From Sinorhizobium meliloti 4H41 (GTDB lineage Bacteria; Pseudomonadota; Alphaproteobacteria; Rhizobiales; Rhizobiaceae), in contig NZ_AQWP01000002.1 of the NCBI RefSeq assembly GCF_000375585.1, positions 434,001 to 498,000 on the forward strand: a stretch of DNA of 64,000 nt, given 5' to 3'. Positions within the stretch are counted from its first letter, which is position 1, and every line of letters starts with the position of its first letter. The translations under genes and the position numbers were made by a program. The notes beneath the pieces are model-generated. The model was not told the DNA's origin, searched no databases, and worked only from the letters and a program-made list of their open reading frames with translations. Positions 60,935-64,000 of the stretch are shown piece after piece.

Positions 60935-62878
60935 ATGGCCCCGCTCATTTCACTCCGGGATGTCAGCAAGACCTATTTCAACGGCGACATCGCCGTCGAG
61001 GTCTTGCACCATATATCCCTCGATATCGAGGCCGGCGAGTTCGTCGCGATCATCGGCCAGTCCGGTTCCGGCAAGTCGACGCTGATGAACATTCTCGGCT
61101 GCCTCGACCAGCCGACCTCGGGCGACTACTTCATCGAAGGCGATAGCGTCTCCGGCTTCGACGGCGACGCGCTCGCGGCGCTGCGCCGCCGCACCTTCGG
61201 CTTTATCTTCCAGTCCTACAATCTGATCCCGACCGCAAGCGCCCGGGAGAATGTCGAGGTACCCGCCGTCTATGCCGGCGTTTCCGCCCGCGACCGGCAC
61301 GATCGTGCCGAGGCGCTCCTGCAGTCGCTCAAGCTCGGCGAACGGCTCGATCATCGTCCGAACCAGCTTTCCGGTGGCCAGCAGCAGCGCGTCTCGATCG
61401 CCCGCGCCCTGATGAATAGAGGCCGCGTCATCCTTGCCGACGAGCCGACCGGCGCGCTCGACAGCCAGAGCGGCGAAGAGGTGATGCGCCTCCTTCGCGA
61501 TATGAACGAAAACGGCCACACCGTCATCGTCATCACCCATTCGCGCGAGGTCGCCGCACAGGCCGACCGGCTGATCGAGATCAGCGATGGGCGGATCGTT
61601 GCCGACCGCTCCAAGAAGGGACGCAGCAATCCCGATGCAGCCGTCGGTCTCGCCCAAAGCACGCGTGAGGGCTTCGCGGCGATCGCGGACGTGTCGGAAG
61701 CGGTGAAGATGGCACTGCGGGCGCTGCGGGCAAACCTCTTTCGTACGATCCTGACGCTGCTCGGCATCGTCATCGGCGTCGGTTCGGTTGTCGCCATGCT
61801 CGCCATCGGCACCGGCGCGCAGAATTCGGTACTCGACCGGATCTCGTCGATGGGGTCGGATCTTCTCGTCGTCCGCCCCAGCATGGCGAATTTCCGCGGC
61901 AGCGCCGGCGGGACGAATGTTACCCTCGTGCCGGCAGATGCGGACGCGATCACGGAGCTTGCGAATGTCGCATTCGCCGTCCCCGAAATGACGAGCACCG
62001 TGACGCTTCGGCGCGGCAACATCGACTATCAGACGACCGCAAACGGAACGGTGCCGCAGTTTACGGAAGCGAAGTCCTGGAAGATCGGCCGCGGCGAATT
62101 CATCAACCGGAACGACATGGAGACATACGCACCGGTCGCGGTGCTCGGCGAGACCGTCGTCAAGACGCTCTTCCCGGAGGGCTCCGACCCGATCGGTCAA
62201 TACGTGCTCGTGAACAAGATCCCCTTCCAGGTGATCGGGGTGATGAGCGGGATGGGCGCCAGCGCCGGCGGCAACGATCAGGACGACGTGGTCCTCGTGC
62301 CGCTCACGACCGGCAGCATGCGCCTCTTCGGTCAGCGCAACATCCGCACGATCACCGTCAAGGTGCAGGATGCCGCGGCAATAGACCTGACCCAGGAGAG
62401 AATTCAGGCACTGCTCAACGAGCGCCACAGGAAGGACGATACTCAGATCACCAACATGTCTTCCGTGCGCGAGGCATTCACCGAGACTTCGAACACCATG
62501 AAGTTCTTCCTGGGATCGGTCGCAGCGATTTCGCTGCTCGTCGGCGGCATCGGCGTGATGAACATCATGCTCGTCAGCGTCAGCGAACGCACACGCGAGA
62601 TCGGCGTGAGAATGGCGACCGGAGCGCGCGAGCGGGACATACTCGTGCAGTTCATCGTCGAGGCACTGGTCGTTTCCGCGATCGGCGGTGCGATCGGCGT
62701 CGTGGCCGGTCTATCGACCGGTTACGCCGCTAAAGCCTTCGGCATGCCCGTCAGCTTCACGCCCGGCCCCGTCGCGCTTGCCTTCGCCTGTGCGTTTCTC
62801 ACCGGCCTGCTCTTCGGCTATCTGCCGGCGAGAAATGCATCGCGCCTCCAGCCGGCGGTGGCCCTCGGCGCGGATTAG
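60935..62878 (+). CDS. macB: MacB-type ABC efflux ATPase/permease
   Basis: The 647-residue protein has an N-terminal ABC domain with Walker [12 protein letters not shown], signature [15 protein letters not shown] and Walker [13 protein letters not shown]. It is followed by a membrane helix, a large periplasmic domain and three further helices with [23 protein letters not shown], the FtsX-like core of MacB. It is a mechanotransmitter using ATP to drive periplasmic export of macrolides, lipopeptides or toxins. Forms an operon with macA. Confidence 0.92.
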   Translation: MAPLISLRDVSKTYFNGDIAVEVLHHISLDIEAGEFVAIIGQSGSGKSTLMNILGCLDQPTSGDYFIEGDSVSGFDGDALAALRRRTFGFIFQSYNLIPTASARENVEVPAVYAGVSARDRHDRAEALLQSLKLGERLDHRPNQLSGGQQQRVSIARALMNRGRVILADEPTGALDSQSGEEVMRLLRDMNENGHTVIVITHSREVAAQADRLIEISDGRIVADRSKKGRSNPDAAVGLAQSTREGFAAIADVSEAVKMALRALRANLFRTILTLLGIVIGVGSVVAMLAIGTGAQNSVLDRISSMGSDLLVVRPSMANFRGSAGGTNVTLVPADADAITELANVAFAVPEMTSTVTLRRGNIDYQTTANGTVPQFTEAKSWKIGRGEFINRNDMETYAPVAVLGETVVKTLFPEGSDPIGQYVLVNKIPFQVIGVMSGMGASAGGNDQDDVVLVPLTTGSMRLFGQRNIRTITVKVQDAAAIDLTQERIQALLNERHRKDDTQITNMSSVREAFTETSNTMKFFLGSVAAISLLVGGIGVMNIMLVSVSERTREIGVRMATGARERDILVQFIVEALVVSAIGGAIGVVAGLSTGYAAKAFGMPVSFTPGPVALAFACAFLTGLLFGYLPARNASRLQPAVALGAD

Positions 62879-62935
62879 ATCAATTCCACGCAGTAGCGGT
62901 TTTCCCGCCCTGGAAAAGCGCCCATTCAGTCGAAA

Positions 62936-63526
62936 TCAGATATTTTGGGCGCCTGCGATCAATTCCCAGCGCTTGCCGTTCGACTGGGATTGTCGGGCGA
63001 AGTAATTATAAGGAGTGCGTGACCAATCTCTGACCGAGTTGGTCCTGTTGTCGAGCACAAGGTCACCTTCGCTCGTGCGGACGGTGAGAACCGTGTGGCC
63101 CTCTCCGCGATAACGCGCAACCGTGAGTAGCAGAGCCGAGGCCGGCCAACCCCGCTTCAGAAGCTCCCGCTTCTTCAGAATTGCGAAGTCCTCGCAGTCT
63201 CCGTAGGCGGTCGGCACACGCCAATCGTCGTCCTTGCCGACATTTGCGCGGTCGCTGCGTTCGCGGATGCTTGCATTGACGGTGCTGTTGATCTGTTTGA
63301 GCTCGCTGATCTTTTCCGGCGCGAGAACGACGGCCTTCTTGCCGCCGCCAGTGTTGCAGAGCCGCGGCTCGCGGGCGCAGAAGGATGCGAAGGCCGGCGG
63401 CGCGAAGGCCTTGCCGGCGGTCCTCATGGTTGTACCGGCATCGGCAGCCCCAGGGGCCGCGATCAGCAACAAAAAGACTGTCTGCGCAATGAAGCGTTTC
63501 ACGAGGCGTTCTCCAACGACGGACAT
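62936..63526 (-). CDS. BTLCP-type transglutaminase-like cysteine peptidase
   Basis: The 196-residue protein has a signal peptide (AQTVFLLLIAAPGAADA) and a catalytic triad of the bacterial transglutaminase-like cysteine proteinase family: Cys in YGDCEDFAILKK, His in GEGHTVLTV and Asp in VLDNRTNSV. Relatives (LapG-like) cut surface adhesins under cyclic-di-GMP control; here the partner is not visible. Start is ATG 63526; a GTG at 63502 with GGAGA is also good. Confidence 0.85.
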   Translation of the reverse strand: MSVVGERLVKRFIAQTVFLLLIAAPGAADAGTTMRTAGKAFAPPAFASFCAREPRLCNTGGGKKAVVLAPEKISELKQINSTVNASIRERSDRANVGKDDDWRVPTAYGDCEDFAILKKRELLKRGWPASALLLTVARYRGEGHTVLTVRTSEGDLVLDNRTNSVRDWSRTPYNYFARQSQSNGKRWELIAGAQNI

Positions 63527-63696
63527 AAGTCTCCCGGTCCGCCGTAGAGACTAGCTAAGATAGATTAAGCCATGGTTGATAACCCGAAATGAGGCAGTGA
63601 TATGGCCATCTACTAACAATTCGTAAGTTGACCACAGGTAATTTTAATTCAATTCTAAAAAGTATTTTTAAAGTTAATGTTATTAGGAGTATAGAA

Positions 63697-64000
63697 ATGA
63701 AAAGAATTAATAGATCGATATTTCGGACATTTTTCATACTATCCACGGCCACGATAGGAGCCGTAATCGTTACGACGGATGCGGATGCAGTACAGCGCCA
63801 GCGCATGACTGCGCGTCAGTGCAGTCCGCTTTCGGAAGACAACTTCGCGGCATGTTGCGTTGCAATAAACCGGTCGAAGATTCTCACCCCCGCGCAGATT
63901 AAGATGTGTCCGCCCCTGACGACGGCGACCATTGGTGCGGGCACCGGACGCCACGATCGCAGTGACTCCACTGCAAGCGGTCCGACGAGAGGCGGCGGCA
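63697..64000 (+). CDS. Exported cysteine-containing protein, N-terminal part (cut by window edge)
   Basis: The frame opens at ATG 63697 after TAGGAGTATAGAA and runs 101 codons to the window edge. It begins with a signal-like segment (RTFFILSTATIGAVIVTTDADA) and has Cys in RQCSPLSEDNFAACC and KMCPPL. The region 63600-63690 is strikingly AT-rich. The signs are those of a secreted protein, but its family and end are unknown. Confidence 0.62.
   Translation, partial: MKRINRSIFRTFFILSTATIGAVIVTTDADAVQRQRMTARQCSPLSEDNFAACCVAINRSKILTPAQIKMCPPLTTATIGAGTGRHDRSDSTASGPTRGGG

Noticed and set aside
60950-62428. 492-codon minus-strand frame opposite macB
   Set aside because: Typical antisense shadow; macB motifs on the plus strand are complete.

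Overview
The window looks like a piece of a Sinorhizobium (Ensifer) chromosome close to S. meliloti/S. medicae. The case rests on high GC with strong third-position GC, the short second FtsZ (FtsZ2) known from S. meliloti, rhizobial small families (DUF1515, DUF3309, BA14K), several class III adenylate cyclases, and palindromic intergenic elements of the RIME type. No ribosomal RNA, transposase, integrase or CRISPR array is visible. One tRNA, tRNA-Lys(CUU), is present.

Layout. 1-10 kb: a cut-off RTX-type protein, an adenylate cyclase with a zinc-ribbon-like N-terminus, a RibD-like reductase, a TerC-type exporter, a large MscS-type channel, a GFA protein, a DUF924 protein and an SLC13/TrkA-C permease. 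10.2-11 kb: two tandem paralogous lipoproteins. 11.1-15.8 kb: a phage remnant with a tail fibre and its small partner, a GC-poor glycosyltransferase on the opposite strand, and a lysis cassette (lambda-R-like endolysin carrying C-terminal membrane helices, then a small membrane protein overlapped out of frame by a lipoprotein in the manner of Rz/Rz1 spanins, then DUF1515). 15.9-20.3 kb: small housekeeping and exported proteins around a 1.1-kb gene-free block of mosaic repeats.

20.4-23.7 kb is a phage-type immunity region: a phage-like unknown, a stand-alone DnaA domain IV-like protein, a LexA/S24-type repressor, and two overlapping small genes behind a 19-bp perfect palindrome. A close relative of that palindrome also sits in the repressor's own promoter. 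23.3-32.7 kb: a pentapeptide-repeat protein, a Tim44-domain protein, a glycosyltransferase, tRNA-Lys, PhzF, a NUDIX/endonuclease pair, a TIGR02594-like protein and an orphan TadG-like protein.

33.2-36.8 kb: a complete TRAP transporter of the 2-oxo-acid type (dctP-dctQ-dctM). 37-44 kb: a sorbosone-dehydrogenase-like lipoprotein, a cyclase-TPR protein that appears to have lost catalytic residues, FtsZ2, a small lysine-rich protein and a HAD phosphatase fused to a P-loop ATPase. 43.9-48 kb: an FbpABC-type ferric iron ABC transporter. 48.4-49.4 kb: a cold-shock protein, a small unknown and ribosomal protein S21, separated by strong RNA hairpins.

49.4-64 kb: a membrane protein, GST, aldo/keto reductase, a PLP aminotransferase, a 33-residue membrane protein, a lipoprotein, an L,D-transpeptidase overlapping an orphan glycine-betaine-type binding protein, a cyclase with a duplicated 2TM tail, IlvC, a TetR regulator divergent from a MacAB-type efflux pair with a palindromic operator candidate between them, a BTLCP-type cysteine peptidase, and a cut-off exported protein in an AT-rich stretch at the right edge.

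The parts most worth a second look are the compact lysis cassette, the repressor/operator pair with its unknown cargo genes, the degenerate cyclase-TPR protein, and the HAD-ATPase fusion.
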